A stretch of 64,000 nt of DNA, taken from positions 62,001 to 126,000 of the forward strand of contig JAXGYA010000006.1 in assembly GCA_040772505.1 (NCBI GenBank), read 5' to 3'. The notes below the pieces were generated by a model. The model saw nothing but the letters and a program-made list of their open reading frames with translations, ran no database searches and was not told where the DNA came from. Positions 1-9,069 of the stretch are shown here, piece after piece; positions within the stretch are counted from its first letter, which is position 1; each line of letters opens with the position of its first letter. The position numbers and the translations under genes were made by a program. The stretch is from Mariniphaga sp040772505. GTDB taxonomy: Bacteria > Bacteroidota > Bacteroidia > Bacteroidales > Prolixibacteraceae.

Positions 1-598
1 TGGCTACGTTTTTGGTTATTCTCGTACTAAATGGATCTGAAGTCATTGTAATATTCTCTATTGCATAATTTAAATCTTCCAATACTCTTTCCATTACATA
101 AAACCGATCATCGCGGTTGCCGTATAGTGTAGCGTCATCATCAACTTCAATTGTACGATCAATCCATGGCACATCTCCAAATCGTTTTACCATTTCAAAG
201 TAAAAATATGCACGAAAAAAGCGGGCAAGTCCGAGATAGTGTTCTTTCTCAGGAACTGAGCTTTTTTCACAATTTTCAATAAAATAGTTAATATTGCGCA
301 AATTAGTCCATGACCATCCAGAACTAGTTATTGGACTCAATGCATTAGGCACGAGCAAGGTACCAACTCCAACACGTGCTATCAAATCAGAATGGTCATC
401 TTCCATAAAAACACCATCATAAGGTGTCGGCAATAATTCATAAAAAGAATTAGAATACAATGCTAAACCATTGGCTGATTCAAAAATAGCCAAACTTGAA
501 CCTGTAGCCTTAGGAAATTCATCTAAATCGCAACTGCCTAAAATAGCTGCCAAAAACAAACCCCCTAAAACATATTGTATTATTTTTTTCATTTTCAT
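1..598 (-). CDS. SusD/RagB-like outer-membrane lipoprotein, N-terminal part
   Basis: The frame is open from an ATG at 598 to the left window edge (199 codons), so the C-terminus is missing. The N-terminus is a lipoprotein signal with the Cys in 'AAILGSCDLDEFP'. Motifs typical of the SusD N-terminal TPR region follow, such as 'LGLARFFRAYFYFEMVKRFG' and 'DVPWIDRTIE'. SusD proteins sit on the outer surface and bind a glycan or other nutrient that the SusC partner imports. The gene starts 10 bp after the stop of the upstream susC, the standard pair arrangement. The substrate cannot be read from this piece. Confidence 0.93.
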   Translation of the reverse strand, partial: MKMKKIIQYVLGGLFLAAILGSCDLDEFPKATGSSLAIFESANGLALYSNSFYELLPTPYDGVFMEDDHSDLIARVGVGTLLVPNALSPITSSGWSWTNLRNINYFIENCEKSSVPEKEHYLGLARFFRAYFYFEMVKRFGDVPWIDRTIEVDDDATLYGNRDDRFYVMERVLEDLNYAIENITMTSDPFSTRITKNVA

Positions 599-608
599 AG
601 TAATTAAA

Positions 609-3600
609 TTAAAAACTGATAGATAAACCTAATGTAAGTGCCTTTAATGCAGGATATTTAAATCCATCCCCGTCGCCTCTAGTATCATCGCTGTTTAATC
701 CTGTCAATTGAGTTCCCGCTCTCCAAATGCTTGTAACATCCAAGTCTTTCGTTAATTTGTATAACGGTGACCATGTCCACAAATTTTCTGCAGAAAAATA
801 AATTTTCAAATCAGATGCATGAATTTTTGACGAAAAACTTTTAGGTAGACTGTAACCAAAATTTAAGGTCCTTAAGCGAATATATGCCACATTTTGCAAA
901 TATCTGTCGTTAGGAAGACGCAACTGCCCATTTGCATTCTGAGCTGCATAACCAGATGCTAATGGCAGGTAAGCGTCAAAATTTTGCAACTCAGGAAGAA
1001 ACCTGCGATTCTCCTGCCATCTTGGAAAATCGTTGTATGGCCGATTATATTGGCCCCAAAAAGGAGATTCGTTTGATGGATACCATTGTTGTTTCCCAAC
1101 TCCCTGAAAAAAAGCTGTTAAAAAGAAGCTATTCCAGTTTCCACCTAAATTAAAACCATAAATGTAACGTGGTTGGTTATTCCCAATAATGGTTTTATCT
1201 CCGGAATTATCCACTCGATTTAATCCATGGTAAATGATATTGTCTCCATCTAAATTTTTAAATTTTAAATCACCTACATGATTTACTCTTGTTGAATGAG
1301 CTAAAATATTGGACTGGGATGGAGAATTATTAATTTCTTCCTGAGATTTAAATAATCCTTCAACCTGATATCCCCAAATTTCACCAAGTCTTTGACCAAT
1401 ATAGTAATCAGTCAGATTTTTTTCTGGATTATAATAGTCTGTTATAATAGATTTATAATCGGATAAGGTAATCCGAGCATTATAAATAAAAGGTTTATCT
1501 GCTAAATTAAATCTATCATTCCAGTTCACTGAAATTTCCCAACCAGTGGTTTCCATGGAGGCATAATTTCCTTTTGGAACGCCTGTACCAAAAATTGCAG
1601 GTACACTTGGTCCAACCGTGTACATATCTTTTGTCCAGCGCCGATATATATCTCCTGAAAAGTTAAGTTTATTACTTAAGGCAGTAATATCCAACCCTAA
1701 ATTTCCCACAGTAGCTGTTTCCCATGTTAAACCTTTGGGAATTACATTAGGTTGAGCAGTTCGCTGGGGTCGAATTCCGCCTAAAATCCTGCCTGACTGG
1801 CTAATTCCAAAGTTTTCTACAAAAGTATATGGTGCTATGGCTCCGTTTCCTAAAGAACCATACGAGACTCTCAACTTCAAATTGGAAATAGCATCCTGAT
1901 CTATTGTCCAAAATGGTTCTTGCGAAATACGCCAACCAGCAGAGATAGAAGGGAAAAAAGCCCATTGCTGGTCGCCTGGAAATTTTGATGAACCATCATA
2001 CCGTCCGTTAACTTCCAGTAAATACCGTTCAATATAATTATAATTTATGCGGAAGAACGTTCCAGCAACCCTCCATTTGTTGTATCCTCCTGCAACTGTG
2101 ATATTGTCTCCTAGGGCAAGATTTATATCACTTGCATCCTCATAAACAACTCCATTTCTTGTGGCAGTTACATTTTTATAAACAGATTGTTCATAATTAT
2201 ATCCAACTAAAAAATCAAAATTATGAATTTCATTAAATGACTTGATATAGTTTGCATAAATGTTAAATGGTATATATTCAGTCGTGCTGCGTTGTTCTTC
2301 TAAATCATTTGTGTTTACGCCAGTATAACCAATAACTCCTTCATATCTGCTGTAAGGAACCGGAACACGTTTTCGCTGATGTGAATATTCTTTGTTTTGA
2401 TATGTAAAATCAGCTCGTACAGTTAGAGTTTTGTCAAAAAATTCAGATTTTAAAGCTATTTTATTTTGAAAAATTTTTTGATTCAAATCTGCACCATTTT
2501 TCCCTATATATCTGTCGCCTACCGTATATGCAGATGGAAATGAAAGGGTTCCGTCAGGATTGGTTAAAGGAGCTAAAGGATTCCCTTCATCTGCAATATT
2601 TCTCCAAATATTACTTCCTTCACCTACATTTATTGGTTGATGATAACCCATCGAAGAATATTCAACATTATTATCAACTTGCAGCCAATTAAATACTTGT
2701 ATATCTCCCTTGGCTCTTAAATTATACATCGTATAATCATCAGTGTTATAGCGAAATAGTCCATCTTCTCCATTATATCGGCCACTTAAGTAAAAAGATG
2801 CAACATCACTTCCACCTGAGATTGTTAAATTATGATCCTGAGCAAAAAAGCTTTCTTTATATAACTCCTTATACCAATCTGTGCTATAATAATACTCATA
2901 AGCACCCGTATTAGGATTTATTTCTATTCTCGGTAGCGACGGGTCTTCCCAGCGTCGCTTGATCTCGGCTAAATATGCGGGAGAAAAGGACATTGTTTTA
3001 TTGACTGCTGTTGGTGTTTCACCAGTATCTCTCCAACTTGACCACTGATCGCTGAATGATTTCGCCCATGGATAAGAATCCACAATATTGTCAGGAACTG
3101 TAGTTGGCCTTTTGGATGAAAGATTAGTTGTGTAATTAAATGAAGTCCGGCCTTTTGAAGCAGATTTGGTGGTAATAAGAACTACACCAAAAACAGCCCT
3201 TGCTCCATAAATCGCAGAAGAGGCAGCATCTTTTAAAACAGATACACTTTCAATATCGTTCGGGTTTAACATTCGCGGATCACCCTCAACGCCATCAATT
3301 AATACTAAAGCACTGCCGCCCTGTCCTATTGAAGTAGTGCCTCTAATATTGTACGAAGGAGAATTAGTTGGTTTTCCATCTGACATTTGAATATTCAAAT
3401 TTGGAATAACTCCAACCAATCCCTGAGTTGCATTCGTAATGGGCCTGTTCTCAAATACATCGCTAGTAACCTGCTCAACCGCTCCAGTTAAATTTACCTT
3501 TTTCTGCACTCCATACCCAATCGCCACCACCTCTTCAATTCCTATCGTCTCCTCCTCCATCACCACCGTAAAAGTCGTTCTTCCATCAATCGGTACTTCC

Positions 3601-4190
3601 TGTGTCCTCATCCCTACGAATGAAAACTGCAGGGTTTGGGCAGAAGGGGGCACGGCTAAGGTGAAATTTCCATCGGCATTGGTAACCGTGCCGGTGGTTG
3701 TGCCTGGTATTATGATGGTTACTCCGGGTAAGGGTTCTCCTCTCGAATCTGTTACCACACCGGTAACCGTTCGTTGCTGAAGGGTGATGGTTGTTACCGT
3801 TCCTCTTTCCCTTTCCTTTTCCCTTACTTTCTCAGTTAAAATAATCTGCCGGTTACTGCGGACTTCATAATCCACTCCGGCGGTTCCGCAAACCGATTTT
3901 AGCACCTCTTCAAAGGGTTCTTCGGTAAAATCAACCGAATACTTTTTGGCTGCATCAAAAATTTCATCCTTATAAAGAAAAACATGACCGGTTTGGTCTT
4001 CAAGTGTTTTCAGTACTTGCTGGATAGTTGCCTTTTCAAAATGCAACGTCACTTTGGTTTGGGAATAGCTGTTCCCGAAAGTGAAAAAAACCAGCATGGA
4101 AAAAATCAGTGTCAGTTTCATTTTTTTAAAACATAAGTTAATTTTCCATTTTCTCCTATCCGGGAGAATCCAATCTCGAACTTTTCTCAT
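609..4190 (-). CDS. SusC/RagA-type TonB-dependent receptor with STN domain
   Basis: This 1193-residue protein has the full domain order of a transducing SusC. A long n-region and signal peptide end near residue 44 (YSQ). An STN signalling domain follows at about 45-120, a carboxypeptidase-regulatory-like domain at about 140-212 ('GVVTDSRGEPLPGVT'), the 'EEVVAIGYGVQKK' TonB-box/plug entry near 219-231, then plug and barrel ending in aromatic 'LGLSISF'. The STN domain normally contacts a FecR anti-sigma in the periplasm, and a fecR lies directly upstream. Imports an unknown substrate captured by the SusD encoded next. An internal start at residue 24 (MKLTLIF) would give a shorter signal; I keep the longer form because the other susC here has the same kind of extension. 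Confidence 0.95.
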   Translation of the reverse strand: MRKVRDWILPDRRKWKINLCFKKMKLTLIFSMLVFFTFGNSYSQTKVTLHFEKATIQQVLKTLEDQTGHVFLYKDEIFDAAKKYSVDFTEEPFEEVLKSVCGTAGVDYEVRSNRQIILTEKVREKERERGTVTTITLQQRTVTGVVTDSRGEPLPGVTIIIPGTTTGTVTNADGNFTLAVPPSAQTLQFSFVGMRTQEVPIDGRTTFTVVMEEETIGIEEVVAIGYGVQKKVNLTGAVEQVTSDVFENRPITNATQGLVGVIPNLNIQMSDGKPTNSPSYNIRGTTSIGQGGSALVLIDGVEGDPRMLNPNDIESVSVLKDAASSAIYGARAVFGVVLITTKSASKGRTSFNYTTNLSSKRPTTVPDNIVDSYPWAKSFSDQWSSWRDTGETPTAVNKTMSFSPAYLAEIKRRWEDPSLPRIEINPNTGAYEYYYSTDWYKELYKESFFAQDHNLTISGGSDVASFYLSGRYNGEDGLFRYNTDDYTMYNLRAKGDIQVFNWLQVDNNVEYSSMGYHQPINVGEGSNIWRNIADEGNPLAPLTNPDGTLSFPSAYTVGDRYIGKNGADLNQKIFQNKIALKSEFFDKTLTVRADFTYQNKEYSHQRKRVPVPYSRYEGVIGYTGVNTNDLEEQRSTTEYIPFNIYANYIKSFNEIHNFDFLVGYNYEQSVYKNVTATRNGVVYEDASDINLALGDNITVAGGYNKWRVAGTFFRINYNYIERYLLEVNGRYDGSSKFPGDQQWAFFPSISAGWRISQEPFWTIDQDAISNLKLRVSYGSLGNGAIAPYTFVENFGISQSGRILGGIRPQRTAQPNVIPKGLTWETATVGNLGLDITALSNKLNFSGDIYRRWTKDMYTVGPSVPAIFGTGVPKGNYASMETTGWEISVNWNDRFNLADKPFIYNARITLSDYKSIITDYYNPEKNLTDYYIGQRLGEIWGYQVEGLFKSQEEINNSPSQSNILAHSTRVNHVGDLKFKNLDGDNIIYHGLNRVDNSGDKTIIGNNQPRYIYGFNLGGNWNSFFLTAFFQGVGKQQWYPSNESPFWGQYNRPYNDFPRWQENRRFLPELQNFDAYLPLASGYAAQNANGQLRLPNDRYLQNVAYIRLRTLNFGYSLPKSFSSKIHASDLKIYFSAENLWTWSPLYKLTKDLDVTSIWRAGTQLTGLNSDDTRGDGDGFKYPALKALTLGLSISF

Positions 4191-4235
4191 ACTTTTGAAC
4201 TGTTAAGTTAAACAATATTAAAATTTAACGCAATA

Positions 4236-4266
4236 AACCGGCATGGCGTTGCAGCGCCAGCCGGTT
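4236..4266 (-). terminator. Hairpin between fecR and susC
   Basis: Immediately after the fecR stop the minus strand can form AACCGGC...GCCGGTT (4266-4260 with 4242-4236) enclosing GGCG/CGCC around the loop CTGCAA. It is GC-rich but has no strong U tract on the susC side. It could be an attenuator or an RNA-processing and stability element that lets susC accumulate independently of fecR. The other fecR-susC spacer in this window also holds hairpins. Confidence 0.5.
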
Positions 4267-4267
4267 T

Positions 4268-5461
4268 TTATCTATCTTTTATCGTAAAATACTCCATCCC
4301 AATTTCTGAAATTTCAATTGTTGCTGCATCAGCCAGGTTTTCAAGCACATCTTCACGGGTTCCGTTAAGGTCAAGCTTACCGGAAATTTTCACACCGCCT
4401 AAAAACGGATTATCATACTTAAAGCGGATATTGTAATAGCGCTCCAACCGCTTAACTATCCTGCTCAGGTCAGTGCTTTCAAATTTGAGTAAACCCTCTT
4501 TCCAAAGGGTATAATATTCATAATCCACCTCTTCCAGCCGGGTTGTGTGTTCAGTTTTATTGAACGCAGCCAGTTGTCCGGGACTTAACTCGGTGGTTTC
4601 AGAAAAAATCCCGGAATTGTTCTGTTCCAGTCTGATTTTTCCGCTCGTAAGCATTGTTTCAATAATATTTTCTGAAGGATAGGCCGAAATATTGAACTGT
4701 GTTCCGAGTACTCGCACGCGAATATCTGTGGTCTGCACCACAAAAGGTTGTTTTTCATCTTGCTTCACATCAAAAAATGCTTCACCTGCCAAAAAAACTT
4801 CGCGGCTCTTATCAGCAAAGAAATCGGGATAAATCAACCGGCTACCGGCATTCAGAAATACATGAGTTCCGTCGGGAAGAGTAATTTCGGAGGTTTTCCC
4901 ATAGGGAATAACCAACTGGTTCATTTCGGGTGTTCCCTTATGCTGTGAGCCTGACGGCTCTATGATTTTGTCATTTACAACCACCTGCCCATTCGTGCGG
5001 TGCTCAATTTTTGATTTGGCTTCACTGAGCATAATATTCTCTCTGCCTGAGCGAATGAGTACTGCCTCATCGGTTTGTGTGGGTTCAGAAACTTCCTGTG
5101 CGTAAAACTGTGGATTAAAACTGCTTTTCTGATAAAACAGGAGGGCTCCAATGGTAAAAAAGAGAATGGCAACTGCGGCATACTTCAAAAAATCCGTAAC
5201 AATTCTACGGGATTTCCTACTTTTCTGCCTGACTTCAATCTGTTTCAGAATTTGAGCAAAGAGAATTATCTTTTCATTTTCTGAAAGCTCTCTATCTGTT
5301 GTATGAAGTTTATGAATAATTCTGCGCGCCAATAGAATATTTTCCTTTTCGCGCGGATTATCTGTCTGAAACGAGTTCCACCATTCATTAAGCTCTTCTT
5401 CCGGGCTGAACACCCATTGAATGAATTGAGAATCTTCTAAATATTTGCTTATTTTTTTCAT
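4268..5461 (-). CDS. FecR-family anti-sigma factor (no adjacent sigma)
   Basis: Inner-membrane regulator that receives a signal from the STN domain of a SusC receptor and controls an ECF sigma factor. With the start at 5461 (MKKISKYLEDSQF, preferred over an upstream ATG at 5497 because it matches family N-termini) the protein has about 397 residues. It has a cytoplasmic N-terminal region, one membrane span near residues 91-111 (AAVAILFFTIGALLF), the FecR domain ('YGKTSEITLPDGTHVFLNAG', 'VLGTQFNISAYPSE') and a C-terminal DUF4974 STN-like domain. It is followed by susC and susD. Unusually no sigma gene lies upstream: about 800 bp of repeat-rich non-coding DNA is there instead. See the finding that pairs it with the sigma at 58.6 kb. 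Confidence 0.93.
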   Translation of the reverse strand: MKKISKYLEDSQFIQWVFSPEEELNEWWNSFQTDNPREKENILLARRIIHKLHTTDRELSENEKIILFAQILKQIEVRQKSRKSRRIVTDFLKYAAVAILFFTIGALLFYQKSSFNPQFYAQEVSEPTQTDEAVLIRSGRENIMLSEAKSKIEHRTNGQVVVNDKIIEPSGSQHKGTPEMNQLVIPYGKTSEITLPDGTHVFLNAGSRLIYPDFFADKSREVFLAGEAFFDVKQDEKQPFVVQTTDIRVRVLGTQFNISAYPSENIIETMLTSGKIRLEQNNSGIFSETTELSPGQLAAFNKTEHTTRLEEVDYEYYTLWKEGLLKFESTDLSRIVKRLERYYNIRFKYDNPFLGGVKISGKLDLNGTREDVLENLADAATIEISEIGMEYFTIKDR

Positions 5462-5690
5462 TAAACTTACTGTTCTGCTATAAAAGGACTTTAACATTTG
5501 AAATATGGACAGTTTTTTTAACTTTTTTCAAAAAAAATTTTGCCTGCATAAAAAGAGAGGCGGGAAATCGCACCTGCCTGCCTGCAGATAGGAGTCTAAA
5601 TCATTGTTTATCAATAAGCCAATAAGGTTATGTTGAATTAATCGTGAATTCGTAAATTTATAAATTCGTGAATTAGCACTTGCCTGGAAA

Positions 5691-6117
5691 CCAATCCCCC
5701 TAAATCCCCCTTTCGCCAAGGGGGACGAGCGCTGATGAGCCTACAGGCTCAAAAACGCGAATTTGCGAATTTGCAAATCTGCAAATTTGCCCTAAAAGCG
5801 CAATTAATTTCAGCCCAAAGGCAACGCCTTGGATATAACTTAATGACGCCACGAAAAGGCAGATTTTTTATTCCACCGGTTGCGCATATCAAAAGCATGC
5901 CCCAAAGGGGAGATGTCCGCAGGACAGAGGGGCTTTTTCTTCATTTCTTATCCGACGTTGTCAGGAGCTTCGCACGCTGACAAGTCTGCTGTCGTTGTCT
6001 TTCCACAACCTATCAGCGTCGCCAGACCTGACAGCGTTAACGCCTTCGCCAAGGGGGACGAGCGCTGATGAGCACACAGGCTCAAAAGTGGTAGAAATTT
6101 ATTTCAATAATTATTCA
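5691..6117. repeat. Palindromic dispersed repeats, copies A and B
   Basis: The gap 5462-6291 has no convincing gene. Copy A is 5691-5754 and copy B is 6043-6117, direct repeats sharing the core GGGGGACGAGCGCTGATGAG followed by a GGCTCAAAA end. Copy B extends to the right through a 'tagaaatttatttcaataatt' type tail. Between them lie other palindromic pieces, such as GTCCGCAGGAC (5915-5925) and GTTGTCAG/CTGACAA around 5958-5982. A third copy, with the left side of A and the right side of B, is at 58219-58312. The sequence is of the short intergenic-repeat kind and encodes nothing obvious. Confidence 0.75.
5757..5790. repeat. 8-bp tandem repeat
   Basis: Four units of 8 bp (GCGAATTT, GCGAATTT, GCAAATCT, GCAAATTT) plus GC. 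A looser related stretch (gaattcgtaaatttataaattcg) precedes repeat copy A at about 5645-5669. No function is evident. Confidence 0.7.
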
Positions 6118-6214
6118 GATTCGATATTTCAACACATTCCACAGGGATTTAGGTTAAGTTTTTTTGTGGTTTTGTCGGGCTCTTTTTCCATTTAGATTTT
6201 ATTTTCCATTTCTG

Positions 6215-6222
6215 TATATTTG
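6215..6222 (+). promoter_or_regulatory. Possible Bacteroidota promoter -7 element
   Basis: TATATTTG fits the TAnnTTTG -7 consensus of Bacteroidota primary sigma exactly. It lies 70 bp before the ATG of the UROD-family gene, with T-rich DNA upstream but no clear TTTG at -33. Position and match are seen; promoter function is inferred. Confidence 0.4.
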
Positions 6223-6291
6223 TATTCAGAATTGTTAAAATCGGTATTTTAAAGTAGTTTAGCCATCTCAAACCAAAAAAAATATGCACAT

Positions 6292-7548
6292 ATGAACGCG
6301 AGAGAACAGTTTTTAAAAACCCTGAACCATCAGCAGCCCGGCCGGATTGTACTGGATTTAGGCTCAACCGGTGTAACGGGCATTCATATCAAAGCACTCT
6401 CAAAATTGAGAAGGCATTTTGGACTGCAGAGAAAGCCCCTTCGTGTTATTGACCCCTTTCAGATGCTGGGCGATGTGGACTGGGAGCTTATTGACCCGGT
6501 TGGTATTGACGTGGTTGGGGTATGTTGCAGGAAAAACATTTTTGGTTTTCCTAACCAGGCGCCGTTCAGGGAGTGGAAAACCCCATGGCGGCAGCGCGTT
6601 ATGGTTCCCATGGGATTTAATGTTACCACTGATGAAAATGGCGATATTCTGATTTATCCCGAAGGCGATTCCGCCTTTCCACCTTCTGCAAAAATGTCGG
6701 CGGCAGGTTTTGCATTTGAGCCCGTCATCAGGCAGGAATCTGCCAGCAAAGGGGAGATGAATCCTGAAGACAATGTTGAAGAGTTCGGACTGTTAGATGA
6801 AAAGGAACTGGAACACTGGCGCACAGCCTGCAATAAAGCGCATGCTTCGGGAAAAGCTGTGATTGCAACTGTGAGCGGCACTACACTGGGTAATCCCATG
6901 CTGATTCCCGGCATGAAGCTTCGCCGCCCCAAAGGAATACGCGACATTAATCTGTGGTATAAGTATATCGTAAGCAAGCCGGCATTCATCAAAAAAATAT
7001 TTGACCGCCAGAGTGAAATTGCCATTGAGAACCTGAATCGGATTTCTGCAGTGTCCGGAAATAAAATTGATGCAATATTCCTCTGTGGCACTGACTTTGG
7101 TTCGCCTGACTTTGCTTATTCTCCTGAGCAATTTGAGGAAATCTGGTTGCCATACTACAAAAGAATGAACGACTGGATTCATGAAAACACCCAATGGAAA
7201 ACATTTAAACACTCATACGGAACAACCGAAGGCTTTCCCGAACAATTTATTAAGGCAGGATTTGACATCATCAATCCTGTTCAAGGCGAAGAATCAGGGC
7301 TAAATCCTAAGGACTTGAAGAAAAAATATGGGCTGAGCGTGGTTTTTTGGGGCGGCGGAGTGGATGCCCGCAAAACGCTTCAGTTTGGAACACCTGAACA
7401 GGTGCGCGAAGAGGTATTGCGTAACAGCGAAGTCTATATTAAAAACGGCGGATTTGTATTCAGCGCCAGTCATAATATTTCTGCCACTACCCCTGTGGAA
7501 AATATTGTGGCTATGCTGAAAGCTGTCCGGGAATTTAATGGAAATTAA
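6292..7548 (+). CDS. Uroporphyrinogen decarboxylase (URO-D) family protein
   Basis: 418 residues beginning 'MNAREQFLKTLNHQQPGRI', the typical opening of URO-D-fold proteins that are not HemE. The C-terminal part has the family pattern of a TIM barrel ending in a sensing/active pocket ('FKHSYGTTEGFPEQFIKAGF', 'INPVQGEESGLNPKDLKKKY', 'GGFVFSASHNI'). The fold is shared by haem-pathway HemE and by corrinoid or other methyltransferases. Members like this are frequently found in carbohydrate gene clusters, where their reaction is not settled. It is cytoplasmic (no signal) and lies 58 bp before a fucosidase in the same direction. I would not call it HemE: no other haem gene is near. Confidence 0.85.
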   Translation: MNAREQFLKTLNHQQPGRIVLDLGSTGVTGIHIKALSKLRRHFGLQRKPLRVIDPFQMLGDVDWELIDPVGIDVVGVCCRKNIFGFPNQAPFREWKTPWRQRVMVPMGFNVTTDENGDILIYPEGDSAFPPSAKMSAAGFAFEPVIRQESASKGEMNPEDNVEEFGLLDEKELEHWRTACNKAHASGKAVIATVSGTTLGNPMLIPGMKLRRPKGIRDINLWYKYIVSKPAFIKKIFDRQSEIAIENLNRISAVSGNKIDAIFLCGTDFGSPDFAYSPEQFEEIWLPYYKRMNDWIHENTQWKTFKHSYGTTEGFPEQFIKAGFDIINPVQGEESGLNPKDLKKKYGLSVVFWGGGVDARKTLQFGTPEQVREEVLRNSEVYIKNGGFVFSASHNISATTPVENIVAMLKAVREFNGN

Positions 7549-7606
7549 ATATAAATCATTAGTAATCAGGCAATATTAGAGTATAAATTTTAAAAAACCA
7601 TTTCAG

Positions 7607-8983
7607 ATGAAAAAAATTTTCATTCCGCTTTTCTTCCTGTTTGCGACAATTTTTGCAACTGCTCAAAAATATCAGCCCACATGGGAATCCATTGACAGCC
7701 GTCCGGTGCCGGGCTGGTTTGAAGATGTGAAATTTGGTATTTTCATTCACTGGGGGGTATATGCCGTACCGGCATGGGCTCCTGCAGATGCTGATGTCAG
7801 CACCTCTTCAAAATTTTCAGAATGGTACTGGTGGCGCATCAACGATGACAGTAAAGCAGGCAGGCTTTTTCGTGAGTATCACGACAATATGTATGGCGCT
7901 GATTTTCAGTACCAGGATTTTGCGCCTTTATGGAAAGCACAGCATTTCAATCCCGCTCAGTGGGCATCTCTCTTCAAAAAGGCGGGTGCAAAATATGTGG
8001 TGCTCACATCAAAGCATCACGAAGGTTTTGCGCTCTGGCCGAGCGAGCACAGCTGGAACTGGAACAGCATGGACATTGGTCCCCACCGCGACATTTGCGG
8101 CGAACTGACCAAAGCTGTCAGGGATGCCGGACTGCGCATGGGTTTTTACTACTCGCTTTACGAATGGTACAACCCTCTGTACCTCAGCTACCCCGACAAA
8201 TATGTGGAGCAGCACATGATTCCGCAGATGAAAGATCTGGTGAACCGGTATGAGCCTGATATCGTTTGGCCCGATGGTGAATGGGCATATCCCAGTGAAA
8301 AATGGAAAAGTACTGAGTTTTTGGCGTGGCTTTATAATGAATCGCCCGTAAAAGAATATGTTTGCGTGAATGACCGCTGGGGAAAAGAGACCCGCGGAGT
8401 TCACGGAGGATACTTCACAACAGAGTACGACTCGAAGCACGGGCCGCAGGGAGAAGACAAAATAATCCGGCCAACCGAAGAGTGCCGCGGCATTGGAAAT
8501 TCTTTCGGCTACAACCAGATGGAAAACCTGAATCACTATATGACGTCAGATGCACTGATTGATATGCTTATTGCAAAAGTTTCCGATGGAGGCAATCTTT
8601 TGCTCAATGTAGGCCCCACAGCCGATGGACGCATTCCGGTGATCCAGCAGCAACGCTTGCTGGATATTGGCGAGTGGCTGCAAATAAACGGCGAAGCTAT
8701 ATATGAAACACGAAGGTGGGAAGGCGCAGCAGACAACAATATCCAAAATGTGTTTTTCACAAAAAAGGGGAGAGACCTGTATGTGCTTTGCACTACATTC
8801 CCTGAGAAAGCAATTGAAATAAAAGGGATAAACAAAGCCGGGAAAGCGTCTCTGCTTGGTTTCGAAGGAGCTGTCAAATCAAGAAGATCAGGAAATTCAT
8901 TTGTCATTGTGCCACCGGCGCTGACAGTAATTTCAAATCCCTCGCCCTATGCATGGGTTTTTAAAATTGAGAATGTTTTGTAA
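7607..8983 (+). CDS. Secreted alpha-L-fucosidase, GH29
   Basis: 458 residues with a signal peptide (MKKIFIPLFFLFATIFATAQ) and the GH29 catalytic barrel. Visible hallmarks are 'KFGIFIHWGVYAVPAWAP' near 42-59, 'VVLTSKHHEGFALWPS' near 131-146, 'RDICGELTKAVRDAGLRMGF' and 'PDIVWPDGEW', in which Asp223 is the expected retaining nucleophile. A short beta-sandwich tail follows. It releases terminal alpha-L-fucose in the periplasm or at the surface. Linkage specificity cannot be read from the sequence. It may share a message with the UROD gene upstream; the next gene has its own promoter-like element overlapping this stop codon. Confidence 0.95.
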   Translation: MKKIFIPLFFLFATIFATAQKYQPTWESIDSRPVPGWFEDVKFGIFIHWGVYAVPAWAPADADVSTSSKFSEWYWWRINDDSKAGRLFREYHDNMYGADFQYQDFAPLWKAQHFNPAQWASLFKKAGAKYVVLTSKHHEGFALWPSEHSWNWNSMDIGPHRDICGELTKAVRDAGLRMGFYYSLYEWYNPLYLSYPDKYVEQHMIPQMKDLVNRYEPDIVWPDGEWAYPSEKWKSTEFLAWLYNESPVKEYVCVNDRWGKETRGVHGGYFTTEYDSKHGPQGEDKIIRPTEECRGIGNSFGYNQMENLNHYMTSDALIDMLIAKVSDGGNLLLNVGPTADGRIPVIQQQRLLDIGEWLQINGEAIYETRRWEGAADNNIQNVFFTKKGRDLYVLCTTFPEKAIEIKGINKAGKASLLGFEGAVKSRRSGNSFVIVPPALTVISNPSPYAWVFKIENVL

Positions 8984-9009
8984 AAGCTTACGGGATTTTT
9001 TATAATTTG
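8976..9009 (+). promoter_or_regulatory. Likely promoter of the hexokinase gene
   Basis: TTTTG at 8976-8980, 20 bp spacer, then TATAATTTG at 9001-9009 (a TAnnTTTG-like -7 element with one extra base). The -33 part overlaps the fucosidase stop. Spacing is that of Bacteroidota housekeeping promoters. Confidence 0.5.
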
Positions 9010-9069
9010 CAGCAAAAAATTCAACAAGAGAAATAAAGTAAAAATTCATTTAAAAAAGTTAAAGTAGTT

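Noticed and set aside
6292..7548. Annotation as haem-pathway hemE
   Set aside because: The fold matches, but the protein is longer than HemE, begins like the methyltransferase-type URO-D proteins, and has no haem genes nearby.
8009..8536. A 175-codon open frame on the minus strand
   Set aside because: Antisense to the GH29 catalytic region, whose motifs are unmistakable. No independent coding signal.
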